The position numbers were made by a program, and so were the translations under genes. From assembly GCA_016717725.1 (NCBI GenBank), contig JADKFA010000001.1, forward strand, positions 124,001-188,000: DNA of 64,000 bases. Reading direction: 5' to 3'. Under the pieces are notes generated by a model, which saw only the letters and a program-made list of their open reading frames with translations, was not told the origin of the DNA and searched no databases. This document shows, piece by piece, positions 19,977 to 29,892 of the stretch; within the stretch, counting starts at the first letter, position 1; every line of letters begins with the position of its first letter. The stretch comes from Bacteroidota bacterium (GTDB lineage: Bacteria; Bacteroidota; Bacteroidia; AKYH767-A; OLB10).

Positions 19977-20370
19977 TGTTGCAAGTCTTCTCGATTAATT
20001 AATCTTCATGAATAATGCACCCAGCTTCTATTAGAAATGAAACGTTGGAATAAATATTTTTCTCTACTATCTTAGAATTTGTAGCAAATTAGCTCTTTAA
20101 ACTCAATTATTATACATTGATAATCAATTATATAAAAATCTATTCATGTGTAGGAGTCTTTCTTCTTGTCATCAAGAATTTTATTATTTAATTTTATGAT
20201 TGTCTAAAAGGTGTCAATTGCAACAGACGTACTCTAGAAATTATTCGAACAAAGTGTACAATCGAAAGTTAAATTCGCTCTAACTCGTCACCAAGTAACT
20301 TAAAACTTTTCTCTTTTTATTACTTATTATCTAATATTTCACTTGTAATTATTTTTATTAAAAAAATACA
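19977..20370. other. Intergenic before the AraC gene
   Basis: About 390 bases of AT-rich DNA. It presumably contains the promoter of the AraC-regulator-kinase group, but I see no convincing consensus match. Confidence 0.35.
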
Positions 20371-20922
20371 ATGAAACTTTATCTAAAATTCGACATAAGT
20401 ACAATTTGCAAAAAAATTATTGAAAAGCAAATGGACGAATTAGAAATGAACTATTCTATAATTGGATATGGCGAAGTTGAAATTAGCGGAAAGATTTCGA
20501 ACACAAAATTAAAACAATTAGAAAAGAATTTGAATAATTACGGAATTGAAATTGTAGAAAATCAAAAAAGCATTCTCGTTCAAAAAATTAAAGATGCCAT
20601 TATTGAAATGGTATATATGGATGAAAAATTAAATAATTCAAAAATTTCTGACTATTTGGCTAACAAACTACAATACAGTTTTGGGCACATCTCCAATATT
20701 TTTTCTGAAGTTACGTTTACATCAGTAGAGAATTATATAATCCTTCAAAAAATAGAACGTGCCAAACAAATGATAATTATTAACGAATTAAACTTTACCG
20801 AAATTGCGTTTAAGCTAAATTACAGTAGTGCAGCACACTTTAGTACTCAATTTAAAAATGCGACGGGACTAACCCCTACTGCATTTCAGCGGATAATAAA
20901 CAAAAAGGAGAAGCAATTCTGA
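20371..20922 (+). CDS. AraC-family transcriptional regulator
   Basis: A 183-residue protein with a C-terminal AraC double helix-turn-helix (about residues 75-178): ISDYLANKLQYSFGHISNIF is the first HTH and FTEIAFKLNYSSAAHFSTQF the second. The short N-terminal segment is a small unassigned domain, not a cupin. Similar short AraC proteins in Bacteroidota often lie next to a single-domain response regulator and a CHASE3 kinase, as here. Confidence 0.85.
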   Translation: MKLYLKFDISTICKKIIEKQMDELEMNYSIIGYGEVEISGKISNTKLKQLEKNLNNYGIEIVENQKSILVQKIKDAIIEMVYMDEKLNNSKISDYLANKLQYSFGHISNIFSEVTFTSVENYIILQKIERAKQMIIINELNFTEIAFKLNYSSAAHFSTQFKNATGLTPTAFQRIINKKEKQF

Positions 20923-20987
20923 TGTACCAACATAAGCACTAGAAAATAGATTATTTGTTTTTCAATTAACCGTTCATCTTATTCAAA

Positions 20988-21434
20988 ATGCAAAATGAAA
21001 ACATACATATTTTACTTGCCGATGACGACGAAGACGATCGCATGTTCTTTAAAGATGCTTTCGAAGAAATAAAAATTAAAACCATTGTTAAAACAGTAAA
21101 TAACGGCGTAGAACTAATTCAGCACCTATCTAAGTCCGATATTATATTGCCTTCTGTACTATTTCTGGATCTGAACATGCCCTTAAAAAACGGCATGGAA
21201 TGCTTAAAAGAAATAAAAGCTATTGATCGTTTAAAAGATATTGCAGTAGCCATTTATTCCACTTCTGCATCAAAGGAAGATATTGAAGAAGCCTTTATTA
21301 AAGGAGCCAACGTTTATATAAAAAAGCCAAGTGATTTTTCTACACTTAAAAAATTATTAGCCGAGGTGATCACCATTAACTGGCAGTATCAAACCTCTGG
21401 TCTTAACAGAGATACTTTTTTATTGAGTTTATAA
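20988..21434 (+). CDS. Single-domain response regulator
   Basis: A 148-residue REC-only protein. The acidic pocket is ADDDEDDR (about residues 10-17), the phosphoacceptor Asp is in LFLDLNMPLKNG (about 60), the conserved Ser/Thr is in YSTSAS and the Lys is in KKPSDF. It has no output domain, so it should act by protein contact or as a phosphate relay for the kinase encoded 17 bases downstream. Confidence 0.88.
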   Translation: MQNENIHILLADDDEDDRMFFKDAFEEIKIKTIVKTVNNGVELIQHLSKSDIILPSVLFLDLNMPLKNGMECLKEIKAIDRLKDIAVAIYSTSASKEDIEEAFIKGANVYIKKPSDFSTLKKLLAEVITINWQYQTSGLNRDTFLLSL

Positions 21435-21451
21435 TTATCAACGATCATCCA

Positions 21452-23234
21452 ATGAATTTCAAAACATATTTTACTCCCTCCTTTTTCCTAAAAGCAATCT
21501 TTGCTATTTCGCTTTTCATCCTAATTTTCATTTCAAGTATCTCCTACAAACACTCACTTTCCATCACAGAGTCCTCCGACTGGATAATTCATTCCTATAA
21601 AGTTAATGTTGAATTAGAAAAAATGTTCTCTTATCTTAAAGATGCAGAGACAGCACAACGGGGTTATATTATTACGGATGAAATCGTTTTTCTTATACCC
21701 TACAATACCACACATAAAAAAGTAAGCCATTCCTATGCAGAATTACAAAATCTTATAAAGGACAATAAACAACAACAACAAAATCTAGATTCACTATATC
21801 AGTTAATCGAATTACGACTCTTGCAGCTAGAAAGTAACCTAAATGTAAATAAACAAAGTTCCAAAAATTACAGCTTGTTTACAGACAACATGCGTATTGG
21901 AAAAGATTTAATGGAAAAGTTCGTACCCAAATAAATAAAATGATTGATTTGGAAGCGACTTATTTAAAAGAAAGGCAACAAAAATATCAAAATGAAATAA
22001 ATTTTGCTCCCCTATTCACGTTATTGCTTTTACTCTTTGCGCTGTTAGTTTTTGTTTTTTCCTATTATAAAATTAATATGGATTTAAAATTCAAAAAGAA
22101 GCCAATGAAAAATTACGTATTGCAGTAGCATCCATTGAACATGCAGAAGAAATAGGAGAATTTAGTACATGGCAATGGGATTTAGAAACCAACAAACTTT
22201 ATTTCTCAGATAATCTGTTTCGTTTATTGGGATGTGAGCCACAATCATTTAAAGCTACTATTGATAATTATATTCAGTTTGTTCGTCTAAAAGACCAGAC
22301 ATTAATTAAAGAAGGATTTAATCAAGTCCTAAAAGGAAATAAATTTCCAAATACTTTTTTCGGAATCATTCGTAAAGATGGACAGCTTCGTTACTTTAAA
22401 TCGCTAAGTAAATTATTAATTGATGATAAAGCAAAAAAGATATTAATAGGAATTAACCTTGATGTCACCGAACAGCATTTGAATAATAATGTTTTAGAAG
22501 AAAGAAACTTAGAATTGGAGCAAAGTAACAAAGAACTGGCTTCATTTAACCAAGTGGCAAGTCATGATTTACAGGAGCCCCTTCGTAAAATTCAAACATT
22601 CATTTCACGCATTTCAGAAAATGAAATGACAACCATGTCGGAGACAAGCAAAAACTATTTTTCTCGAATCAATATTTCGGTCACAAGAATGCGAATTCTT
22701 ATTGATGATTTGCTTATGTTTTCTCGCACGAATAAAACCGATAAAATATTCGAAAAAACCGATCTAAATCAATTGCTTGAATTAGCAAAACAGGATTTGG
22801 CGCAGGTAGTAGAAGAAAAGAAAGCAATCATTCATTCTGTTCAATTACCTCAACTTACGGTCATTCCATTTCAAATTCAACAATTGTTTACAAACCTTAT
22901 AGGTAATTCCTTAAAATACAGCAAACGTGATTCATCACCTATTATAAAAATAGGTTTTGAGAACATAACGGCTAAAGACATTCCTGCTTTGAAAACAACC
23001 TCGAAAAAAAAATATTGCAAAATTTCTATCACCGACAATGGAATGGGATTTGAACAACAGTACGCAGAAAAAATATTCACCCTTTTTCATCGTTTACATC
23101 ACGATAATGAATACGAGGGGACAGGTATAGGACTTGCTATCTGCAAAAAAATTATTGAGAACCACAACGGCTTTATTTACGCAGAAGGCAATCCCAACAC
23201 AGGTGCCACTTTTTCTTTCCTTTTACCCGCTTAA
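21452..23234 (+). CDS. CHASE3-PAS sensor histidine kinase (two frameshifts)
   Basis: Membrane sensor kinase of about 594 residues once repaired. Order: TM helix (FLKAIFAISLFILIFISSI), CHASE3 extracytoplasmic domain (DAETAQRGYIITD), second TM (FTLLLLLFALLVFVFSYY), PAS-like domain (ISTWQWDLETNKLYFS region), HisKA with H-box ASHDLQEPLRKI, and HATPase_c with NLIGNSLKYSK, DNGMGFE and GTGIGLAICKK. Both breaks are A4 runs (21915-21918 and 22086-22089) where A5 restores the frame, so the gene is probably intact in the organism. Cognate regulator is the preceding gene. Confidence 0.85.
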
Positions 23235-23334
23235 TTATTTTACTATCAATGATAAGTTCCCATAACGTGGGAATTTTGTAATTTTTTTCAATTATTATGT
23301 AATGCTATAATAAAATAGTAGGCACATCTTTGTA

Positions 23335-23685
23335 ATGTTGCCATTGAGTGAAATAATGCCAGAATATTCAAAGTATAATTCCGTAACACGAACTCAAATG
23401 AATCTTCTCTATAACCCAACACTAACAGAATTAACCACTCTATTAGAGCAATCAAAAAACATCAAAAATGAATATTTCATAGTTGTAGAACATGATGGTG
23501 AAGTACTAATAGAAGCTAACTCAAAAAGCTCCAATTATCTGTTACTTAAATATAAATTCTACCTATGTGGATGGCGTGAGAAAGCAACTACTGATGGAAT
23601 AGCGTCAAAACATTTAAATTACATTAATCAATTATTTAAAAAATCTAATGTTTTGCTGGGAAAGAAACAGACAAGGGGCCATTGA
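23335..23685 (+). CDS. Unknown 116-residue protein
   Basis: A soluble small protein with no recognised domain. It includes a beta-strand-like YFIVVEHDGEVLIEAN segment. It is followed by free DNA and may be a small stress or envelope gene, like its neighbours. Confidence 0.5.
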   Translation: MLPLSEIMPEYSKYNSVTRTQMNLLYNPTLTELTTLLEQSKNIKNEYFIVVEHDGEVLIEANSKSSNYLLLKYKFYLCGWREKATTDGIASKHLNYINQLFKKSNVLLGKKQTRGH

Positions 23686-24055
23686 TTACACAAAGATTTC
23701 AAACCAACGAAATTCCATCCTCTGGAAAGAAATGAAAAGATACATCCATGGAGATGCATGAAAGTGATACGAATACATACTATGAAAATATTCCATATTC
23801 ACAAAGCACATCCGCACATCAAAATAAGTGATGAACACCTATAAAAAAACAATTTATTTGATTAATAATTATTTTGATAACCAAGCCAAAGAAATTATTT
23901 TTCAAATACGAAATCAAAATATCCATAATCGAAAATATATTCATGCATGGTGTAATGTCATAAAAGTAATATTAAGTTGATAATTTTCGATTATTTAATA
24001 TAATACTTATAGCACACTTAATCATTAATTAATAAATTTAAAAAAAACGATCCAA
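23686..24055. other. Intergenic, nothing recognised
   Basis: 370 bases of AT-rich DNA with short non-coding frames only. Confidence 0.35.
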
Positions 24056-24378
24056 ATGAAAAACTATATGAACAAATTGACAAACATTATCGCAGAAGAA
24101 ATTCCACCCATAAAACCGGAAAAAAGCATACCTGCTAAACCTGACGTTAACCCCGATCCCACAAAACCAAGACCAGGAGTAAATGAGCCAGAAAAATCGA
24201 TCCCACTAGGAATTGATGATCCTACCAAAGTAGATCCTACAAGAATCGATGATCCCACTAAAACTGATCCTCAAAAAAAATTATTGAACCCAATAAAGTG
24301 ACCAGAGAAGAATGGATGAACCTACACTCTTGCACGTTGAAGTACTATCTAACTAATTTATTTACTTGGCACAAATAG
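24056..24378 (+). CDS. Low-complexity Pro/Asp/Lys-rich small protein
   Basis: The frame from 24056 (or Met at 24068) encodes PEKSIPAKPDVNPDPTKP and then a short repeat of the type DDPTKVDPTR / DDPTKTDP. It stops at 24301. At the A8 run near 24269-24276 a one-base change would continue as IIEPNKVTREEWM to about 24378. No known domain, probably intrinsically disordered. The existence of the protein is supported by the periodic coding pattern only. Confidence 0.45.
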
Positions 24379-24563
24379 CTTATGGGAGAAATAAACTAAA
24401 TAGTAAACAAAGCTATTAAAATAATTTTTAGAATTAGTGATTGACTTAAACAAAGTAATGAAGCAAAGTAAAAACAACAAAGACGAATAGTGAAGCAAAC
24501 TTCATTTAACCCAATAAAATTCACTTGAAAAAAAAAATCAAAGTAAATTATCTTCTCTCAACG

Positions 24564-24882
24564 ATGAAAAAATGAAAATCCAGTAAAAAATTCAGACTTA
24601 AGTACCATGGTTTCTTCCTTAAATAGTTTTGTAGAGAAAGGTTATACTGAAGATTACAAAGCCCAAGTATCAGGGTTAAAAGCTTTAAAGTCAGGCAAAA
24701 TCTACCAACCAGAAGAAGTAAAGGTGGTAGACTTCCATCGTTTCGAAGGAAGTTCTGACCCTGGAGACGAGTCAATTTTATATGCCATTGAAACTAGTGA
24801 TGGAGGTAAAGGAACCTTGGTAGACTCATATGGTCCAAAAAGCGATACCAAGGTAACAACATTTATGCAACAGGTAGAATAA
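24564..24882 (+). CDS. Small conserved protein (PRPP-synthetase-like misnomer family)
   Basis: About 100 residues, with FVEKGYTEDYKAQ, DFHRFEGSSDPGDES and LYAIETSDGGKGTLVDSYG. This matches a small Bacteroidota family that databases often label phosphoribosylpyrophosphate synthetase, although it is far too short to be that enzyme. The longest open frame starts at 24607. An upstream ATG at 24564, brought in frame by one more A in the A6 run 24567-24572, gives a better N-terminus (MKKNENPVKNSDL). Often found among stress-associated small genes. Real function unknown. Confidence 0.6.
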
Positions 24883-25005
24883 ATTTCAAAAAAAACGAAT
24901 TAATAAAAATCTATAATTAAGTAAAACTAAGCCCAGTAAATAAACTTGAAAATTAACAAATTGAAAATAAAACTTAATAAATACAAAAATCTAACCCAAT
25001 ATACC

Positions 25006-25473
25006 ATGAAGAACAAAGCAATCAATTTCATGATCGTAGCAATGCTTATGACAGGAACAATTATTACAGGATGCCAATCACCTAAAAAAAAAGAAGAAAA
25101 TGCAGATGCAAAAGTTCAAGATGCTATTACGGAATTAAATGAGGCAGAAAAGGAAGCAGCTGAAATTGCAAAAAAAACAGCAGAGACTGAAGAGTGGAAA
25201 ACTTTTAAAGTAGAGTCGCAGGAAAAAATAAGAAAAAATGAAGAGCGTATTGCTGAGCTTAAAGTAAAAAAGCAAAAGTCAGGTAAATTATTAGATCCTT
25301 TGTACGAAAAAAGAATCGAAACATTAGAGCAAAAGAACAAAGAGTTAAATGCCAAATTAAATACATACGAAAAAGAGCCAAGCGACTGGGAGACATTCAA
25401 ACGTGAATTCAATCACGACATAGATGAACTTGGTCAAGCATTAAAAGACTTTACCGTTGACAACAAAAAATAA
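25006..25473 (+). CDS. Coiled-coil lipoprotein
   Basis: The start at 25006 gives a lipoprotein signal (MLMTGTIITGC, lipobox Cys about residue 23). The mature part is lysine/glutamate-rich and strongly predicted coiled coil (about residues 40-130), with a conserved-looking DWETFKREFNHDIDELGQAL tail. The similarity to Bacteroidota lipoproteins linked to envelope stress is in shape, not in a named family. Confidence 0.65.
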   Translation: MKNKAINFMIVAMLMTGTIITGCQSPKKKEENADAKVQDAITELNEAEKEAAEIAKKTAETEEWKTFKVESQEKIRKNEERIAELKVKKQKSGKLLDPLYEKRIETLEQKNKELNAKLNTYEKEPSDWETFKREFNHDIDELGQALKDFTVDNKK

Positions 25474-25759
25474 AAGTATCTCTGAAAGGCGAAGAAAATA
25501 GCGAGAATCAAAAAAATGTTAAATACAATCGCCGACTCGAATGCCTTTGCGATATCAACTTAACTTATAGAAATATCGGCTGGTTAAATTATAATCAATT
25601 CATGTAACTCTAACTATGCTCAGGAAACAATAAAATTCAACAAACATTAAAAAAAGGAGAAAGCAAGGCGAACAAAGTGAATAAAGCTCAGATGTCTTCA
25701 CCAAAAAGTTGAAAATAAATATCTCTAAAAAATAAGTTTAACCCTTAAAAATCAAAAAA

Positions 25760-26081
25760 ATGAAAGAAGATCAAAAAAACCAAAGGTTGAACCTAACCAA
25801 AGTAGTCAGCAACAAAAAGCAGACAATCTAATCAAAACATTCAACAAAAATCAAACAGTCCAATACGAAAATCATCAGATATTGATGAAGAAGATGTTGA
25901 TGAAAATACTGACTTTGGCACAGAAAATCAGGAGCAAGAACAGCAGCACGATCAAAGGACTCCCAAAGGAGAACAAAATCGTGTAAATGAAGATCAAGAT
26001 CGTGATGAAAATAGAAATCAAAGCTCAAGACAAAGCAACCCTGCAGGTAAAACACAAAGTGAAAATACAGAACGTCACTAA
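25760..26081 (+). pseudogene. Glu/Gln/Asn-rich disordered protein (frameshifted)
   Basis: ATG at 25760 begins MKEDQKNQ and the frame breaks within the poly-A tract near 25776. Later frames read a polar, acidic sequence (SSDIDEEDVDENTDFGTEN, then GEQNRVNEDQDRDENRNQ) ending at 26081. The bias is that of a disordered stress protein. At least two indels are needed to join the parts. Confidence 0.4.
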
Positions 26082-26106
26082 AAGTTGATTACTGTTAACC
26101 TCAATC

Positions 26107-26150
26107 AAAGTGAGAAATTAAGTTCCCGTAAGAACTTATGTTCTCACTTT
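26107..26150 (+). terminator. Hairpin terminator
   Basis: AAAGTGAGAA (26107-26116) pairs with TTCTCACTTT (26141-26150), with an inner AAGTTC/GAACTT stem. It lies 25 bases after the disordered-protein frame. No strong T run follows, so it may also act as an RNA end stabiliser. Confidence 0.5.
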
Positions 26151-26184
26151 AACAAACTCAATATCACAATCACAAAACAAAACC

Positions 26185-26343
26185 ATGGGAAATCTACTAT
26201 ATGCAATCGCAGTTATTCTATTAATAGCATGGGCCATTGGGTTTTTTGCTTTTAATATTGGTGCTATCATTCACCTTCTACTTTTAATTGCAGCCATTTC
26301 CATTCTTCTAAATATAATACGGGGCAATAATCCTGTAAAATAA
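26185..26343 (+). CDS. lmo0937-family small membrane protein
   Basis: A 52-residue protein made of two hydrophobic helices (MGNLLYAIAVILLIAWAIGF, then GAIIHLLLLIAAISILLNI) and a short basic end (RGNNP). This is the layout of the lmo0937 family, tiny membrane proteins common in stress-response clusters. Role unknown. Confidence 0.75.
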   Translation: MGNLLYAIAVILLIAWAIGFFAFNIGAIIHLLLLIAAISILLNIIRGNNPVK

Positions 26344-26367
26344 AAAACTAATTAAAAAAACCAAACC

Positions 26368-26862
26368 ATGAAAGTTCACATCATTCAATTCATCCTTTAT
26401 ATAGCCATTTTAACTTCCTAGTTGGTTGTAAAAAGACAAAGGCTGCACTGACAGAAATGCAAATAATTATGATCCATATGCAGAAGAAAATACAGGCTGC
26501 ATTTATCGATATACCTCCACAGTTGATATTTCAGGTGTTTCCATAAATAATCCGATTGGCGAACCATGGGATGTAGATAGCTCAGGACCCGATTTAAGAA
26601 TCAACTTTGGAAAGAATACAAGTTCAGCATACGATTTCACCACCAACACTCAAATTGATGTTTTGCAACCACACTTACTCCAACAAGTAATATTCAATTT
26701 ACCAATGAAGAATGGAAATACGAATTAGTAGATGATGATCTACTAAGTTCTCCTGAAACCATTGCAACAGGAACATTTAACCCTCTTTCACAAAGCGATA
26801 GTAGTACTATTTTAATTACGAATGGAAGTATAACGATTAAATTTAATTATACTGTTCATTAA
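26368..26862 (+). pseudogene. Lipoprotein with YDPYAEE repeat-like start (frameshifted)
   Basis: MKVHIIQFILYIAIL at 26368 is a signal sequence. The frame then shifts into LVGCKKTKGCTDRNANNYDP, whose Cys is the lipobox. The mature domain (VDISGVSINNPIGEPWDVDSS) resembles a C2-like beta domain of Bacteroidota lipoproteins. A further shift near 26675 leads to TNEEWKYELVDDD and the end at 26862. At least two indels. Confidence 0.5.
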
Positions 26863-27033
26863 AATAATTTGCGCTACCAAAATCAACTATGATGAACTTC
26901 TTGATGCAATAAAAAAATCCAGATGAACAGAATAGGCAGCTAAAGCCACCATGACAGGATATACCATAAATGAAAGAACAGAATGAAGATTCACTTCATA
27001 AAATTTGATTTTAATATTAACATAGAATAAAAT

Positions 27034-27444
27034 ATGAAAAACCTATTTATTACTGTATTTGCGATGATGCTCGTCGTAAATGCATATGCACAAACCGATA
27101 CATCAACCAAAAAAATGATGCCGCCAGATTTTAATAAGAGTACAAATGACGGGATGGATCTACAGCAAGATTCGAATAATTATAGCAGGGACACAAAACA
27201 CAATCTCGATTCAATTCCAAAACAACGTTCTCTAGAAAACCATCCTGATGGCGTCATGATGAAAGGTGGGAAAATGTGGCTTGTAAAAAATCAAAAAATG
27301 TATATACTTGATAAAACTGTAACCTTGAGCAATGGAACAATTGTAACAAGTGATGGTAGTTACATGAATAAAGAAGGTATAAAAAGGGTGTTCCGAGAAG
27401 GTGAACACATGGATATGACTGGAAAAATAATTCCCATGAAATAA
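27034..27444 (+). CDS. Secreted DUF6799-type protein
   Basis: 136 residues: signal peptide (MKNLFITVFAMMLVVNAYA), a polar linker, then a domain with the repeated turn DGVMMKGGKMWLVKNQKM, SNGTIVTSDGSYMNKEG and GEHMDMTGKI, which is the DUF6799 pattern. Probably periplasmic. Function unknown; it often sits among stress genes. Confidence 0.7.
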   Translation: MKNLFITVFAMMLVVNAYAQTDTSTKKMMPPDFNKSTNDGMDLQQDSNNYSRDTKHNLDSIPKQRSLENHPDGVMMKGGKMWLVKNQKMYILDKTVTLSNGTIVTSDGSYMNKEGIKRVFREGEHMDMTGKIIPMK

Positions 27445-27627
27445 TAATCCACAGTCTTAAAGAAGATCCAAAAATGATCACAGGATTAGTGTATTTACTT
27501 CAAACATCAAGTTTAGTTCAAATGACACTATTCTAACCTATCAAAATGCAAGCGGTGATCTCCTTCCTACAATTTAGACAATTCAAATTCAGAATAAAGA
27601 ACTTGTATATAGCAAGCAAGTTCTTTA

Positions 27628-28644
27628 CTATTTAAACATCGCGGTCAGCTTTTTCGGATTCCAATTGATTTTATAGGCAAATTCGAAATTGATGAAGCTA
27701 TAAGTGTCGTTTAAACTAGGATTTCCTCTTCGTGATGTACGCGGACCCACAAATCCATCCGTTCCTAACCCTGTTGGATCACTGATGTACTTAGCAATTT
27801 CCTGCTTCACGGGATCTCCTGCAAAATATTGATCGATTTGTTTGTGTGTGGCATATGCTTTACTTGCATCATCTAAATAATCAGTGAAAAAATAATAATA
27901 ACCGAACTCAACAGAAAGCGTTATATTTTTATTTAATCCATAACGAAAACCCATTGCCATGGGAATTCCGATATGCCAAGGGCTATACATTTTTTTAGAT
28001 TTGTTTGTTTCATCATACGATCCCTGTCCTTCAGTTCGCCAGTCAATCAAATCAGTTTCAAATTCTCCGTCCTTTTCGATGATATTACCTTGTCCAGATG
28101 ATTGTGCTTGATCGCGGATCGTTCCATCACTCCAGAAAAAATATCTATTATCGATATCAACACTTCCTTTGAACAAATCTGCTTTAGGTCGACCGTAGTA
28201 GATACCAATTCCAGTATATGCAAAGAACGCCATGCTTTGTTTATATAATGGCAAACGACGATTTGGATAGTAAGTATAACTAAGATGTGTTGAAAGACCA
28301 AAGAGATCATTTCTAAATCCCAATCCTCGTCCGTAATTTCTAAGTTCAGAACCCGACTTGCCAGCAACAGCATTTGTTTCGTCGTATTGAATACGGTGCC
28401 AACTAAGGCGTGTCTCTAAATTAAAAGGAGTGTACTTCATTCCTGATACTTCAGATGGAGAAATAAAGTTTCTAACGGTGATGGCTATACCCGGACTCAT
28501 TGAACTCTTCTGAAAGAATTCCTCGTTGCCTAAATCACCAAAATAATTAGTAGTTCCTGCAGCAAATCCGATGTCGAGTGATTGTTGTCCGTAAGTAGTT
28601 AAACTCAAAACAACTCCTAGAAAGAGTATGTATAGTTTTCTCAT
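27628..28644 (-). CDS. PorG-like (DUF6089) outer-membrane beta-barrel protein
   Basis: 338 residues with signal peptide (MRKLYILFLGVVLSLTTYGQ) and an all-beta outer-membrane barrel: DIGFAAGTTNYFGDLG at the start, YYYFFTDYLDD near the middle, and a C-terminal aromatic strand (YSFINFEFAYKIN). The DUF6089 family includes PorG, a T9SS-associated outer-membrane protein, which would fit the many T9SS cargo genes here. A 10-base inverted repeat (27596-27605 with 27617-27626) lies at its end and may act as a terminator between convergent genes. Confidence 0.75.
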   Translation of the reverse strand: MRKLYILFLGVVLSLTTYGQQSLDIGFAAGTTNYFGDLGNEEFFQKSSMSPGIAITVRNFISPSEVSGMKYTPFNLETRLSWHRIQYDETNAVAGKSGSELRNYGRGLGFRNDLFGLSTHLSYTYYPNRRLPLYKQSMAFFAYTGIGIYYGRPKADLFKGSVDIDNRYFFWSDGTIRDQAQSSGQGNIIEKDGEFETDLIDWRTEGQGSYDETNKSKKMYSPWHIGIPMAMGFRYGLNKNITLSVEFGYYYFFTDYLDDASKAYATHKQIDQYFAGDPVKQEIAKYISDPTGLGTDGFVGPRTSRRGNPSLNDTYSFINFEFAYKINWNPKKLTAMFK

Positions 28645-28755
28645 GGTATTCGTTTTCCCCTAAGTTATAAACCTTACTCATTGCTTCAACAAGGAAACCA
28701 GAAAAAAAACAAACAATTCTTGGAATAATTCAAAAGTATAGGTGGATAATCAGTT

Positions 28756-29360
28756 TTAGAGGGCAAATAAACTGCTAGGAGGCTTTTCCAAGTCCTGTTT
28801 ATAGCCAATACGCTTTCTTTCCTTTACTTCAGGAGGCTCCATTAATTGTCGAAGTGCTTGAAATATCATGGTTACATCCGCATTATTCTTTTCGACTTTT
28901 GATTCTAATGCATCAATTTTAGCTCTTAATTCCTGGTGGGCACTCAACACCTCACGTAAACGAACATAAACTCTCATGATACGAATATTCACTTGGATTG
29001 CGATTTTACTTGACAGAACGCTCGAGAGCATCAATACTCCATGTTCCGTAAATGCGAATGGCAAGTACCTTCTACCACCTCTAATTTTGAATACATTTCC
29101 GTTTCAAATTCGCATTCAACTTCGCTTTTCAATGCACCTAAACTTGAGGTCGCAAATTGCGACCTCAAGTTTAACAGCTCTGATTCAGTCAGTTGAAACA
29201 TAAAATCGGATGGAAAACGGTCTAGATTCCTTTTGACATTCAAACAGACCAATCCCGAAGGGATGAAATTGTTATAACGGATAACATAATTAACTCCAAA
29301 AACCCCGAAGGGGTGAAATAAAAATACAACATTAAAACAAATACTTCTCATCGAAATCAA
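28756..29360 (-). pseudogene. ORF6N-domain protein, 5' end lost and frameshifted
   Basis: ORF6N proteins (phage-type DNA-binding antirepressor-like) are recognised by VKRNLDRFPSDFMFQLT and RRYLPFAFTEHGVLMLSSVL. The usual N-terminal part (DRDLAELYGVETK-type) is absent. The frame instead begins within REP-like DNA next to the transposase gene. The two frames join at a T4 run (29085-29088 on the + strand), where one extra base restores RGGRRYLPFAF. The C-terminal coiled coil and the PPEVKERKRIGY end are intact. A hairpin-forming sequence encodes NLRSQFATSS. Confidence 0.75.
29253..29319. repeat. REP-like palindromes, left of transposase
   Basis: Two copies of CCCGAAGGG-type palindromes followed by TGAAAT: TCCCGAAGGGATGAAAT (29253-29269) and CCCCGAAGGGGTGAAAT (29303-29319). 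Confidence 0.7.
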
Positions 29361-29781
29361 TATTATGCTCTTTGAGTAGATTCAAATATTCTTCCTGAAA
29401 AGTCTTATTCCTATGATGCTCTTCTTGACCTGCAATATAGTCATATACATTTTTTATGGAAGTATGTCCACATGAAAATGCACCATATCCTTCCTGCCAT
29501 GCGAATTTTCCAACCACAAAATTTTGCTGATTTATAAACTTAGAAGAATTGTTTTTAATTTCCCTTACCAAATCAGAAATGCACATGTTAGGTTTTAATC
29601 CAACTAATATATGAATATGATCTTCTACACCATAAATGATAATTGGCTTTTGTTTTTTCTCAGTTATGATTCCTGCCATATACTTGAACACCTCAAACCT
29701 CCAGGGTTTTTGTAATAATCTTCGTCGGCCTTTTACTGAAAAAACGATATGGATATAAATTTGTGTGAATGTTCCTGCCAT
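29332..29781 (-). mobile_element. tnpA: IS200/IS605-type Y1 transposase (TnpA / RAYT-like)
   Basis: 149-residue HuH single-strand transposase. HuH motif DHIHILVGL near residues 57-65. Catalytic Tyr is in the YDYIAGQEEHHRNKTF segment. It starts MAGTFTQIYIHIVFSVK, typical of Bacteroidota REP-associated transposases. The gene is intact and flanked on both sides by REP-like hairpins in opposite orientation, the arrangement of a REPtron. No accessory tnpB. Confidence 0.88.
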
Positions 29782-29785
29782 GTTA

Positions 29786-29851
29786 TTTCACCCCTTCGGG
29801 GTTTGTTGGATGATTTTTCTTTTTTCTATAATAATTTCAACCCTTCGGGTT
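29786..29851. repeat. REP-like palindromes, right of transposase
   Basis: ATTTCACCCCTTCGGGGT (29786-29803) and ATTTCAACCCTTCGGGTT (29834-29851). They are inverted relative to the two copies left of the gene, so the four repeats bracket tnpA symmetrically. Confidence 0.7.
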
Positions 29852-29892
29852 TTTGCTGACTCATTTATCATTGGAAAACAATTAATGATTAT

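Noticed and set aside
27596..27626. Hairpin as strong terminator between convergent genes
   Set aside because: The stem is perfect but there is no T run on either strand; kept only as a possible weak terminator.
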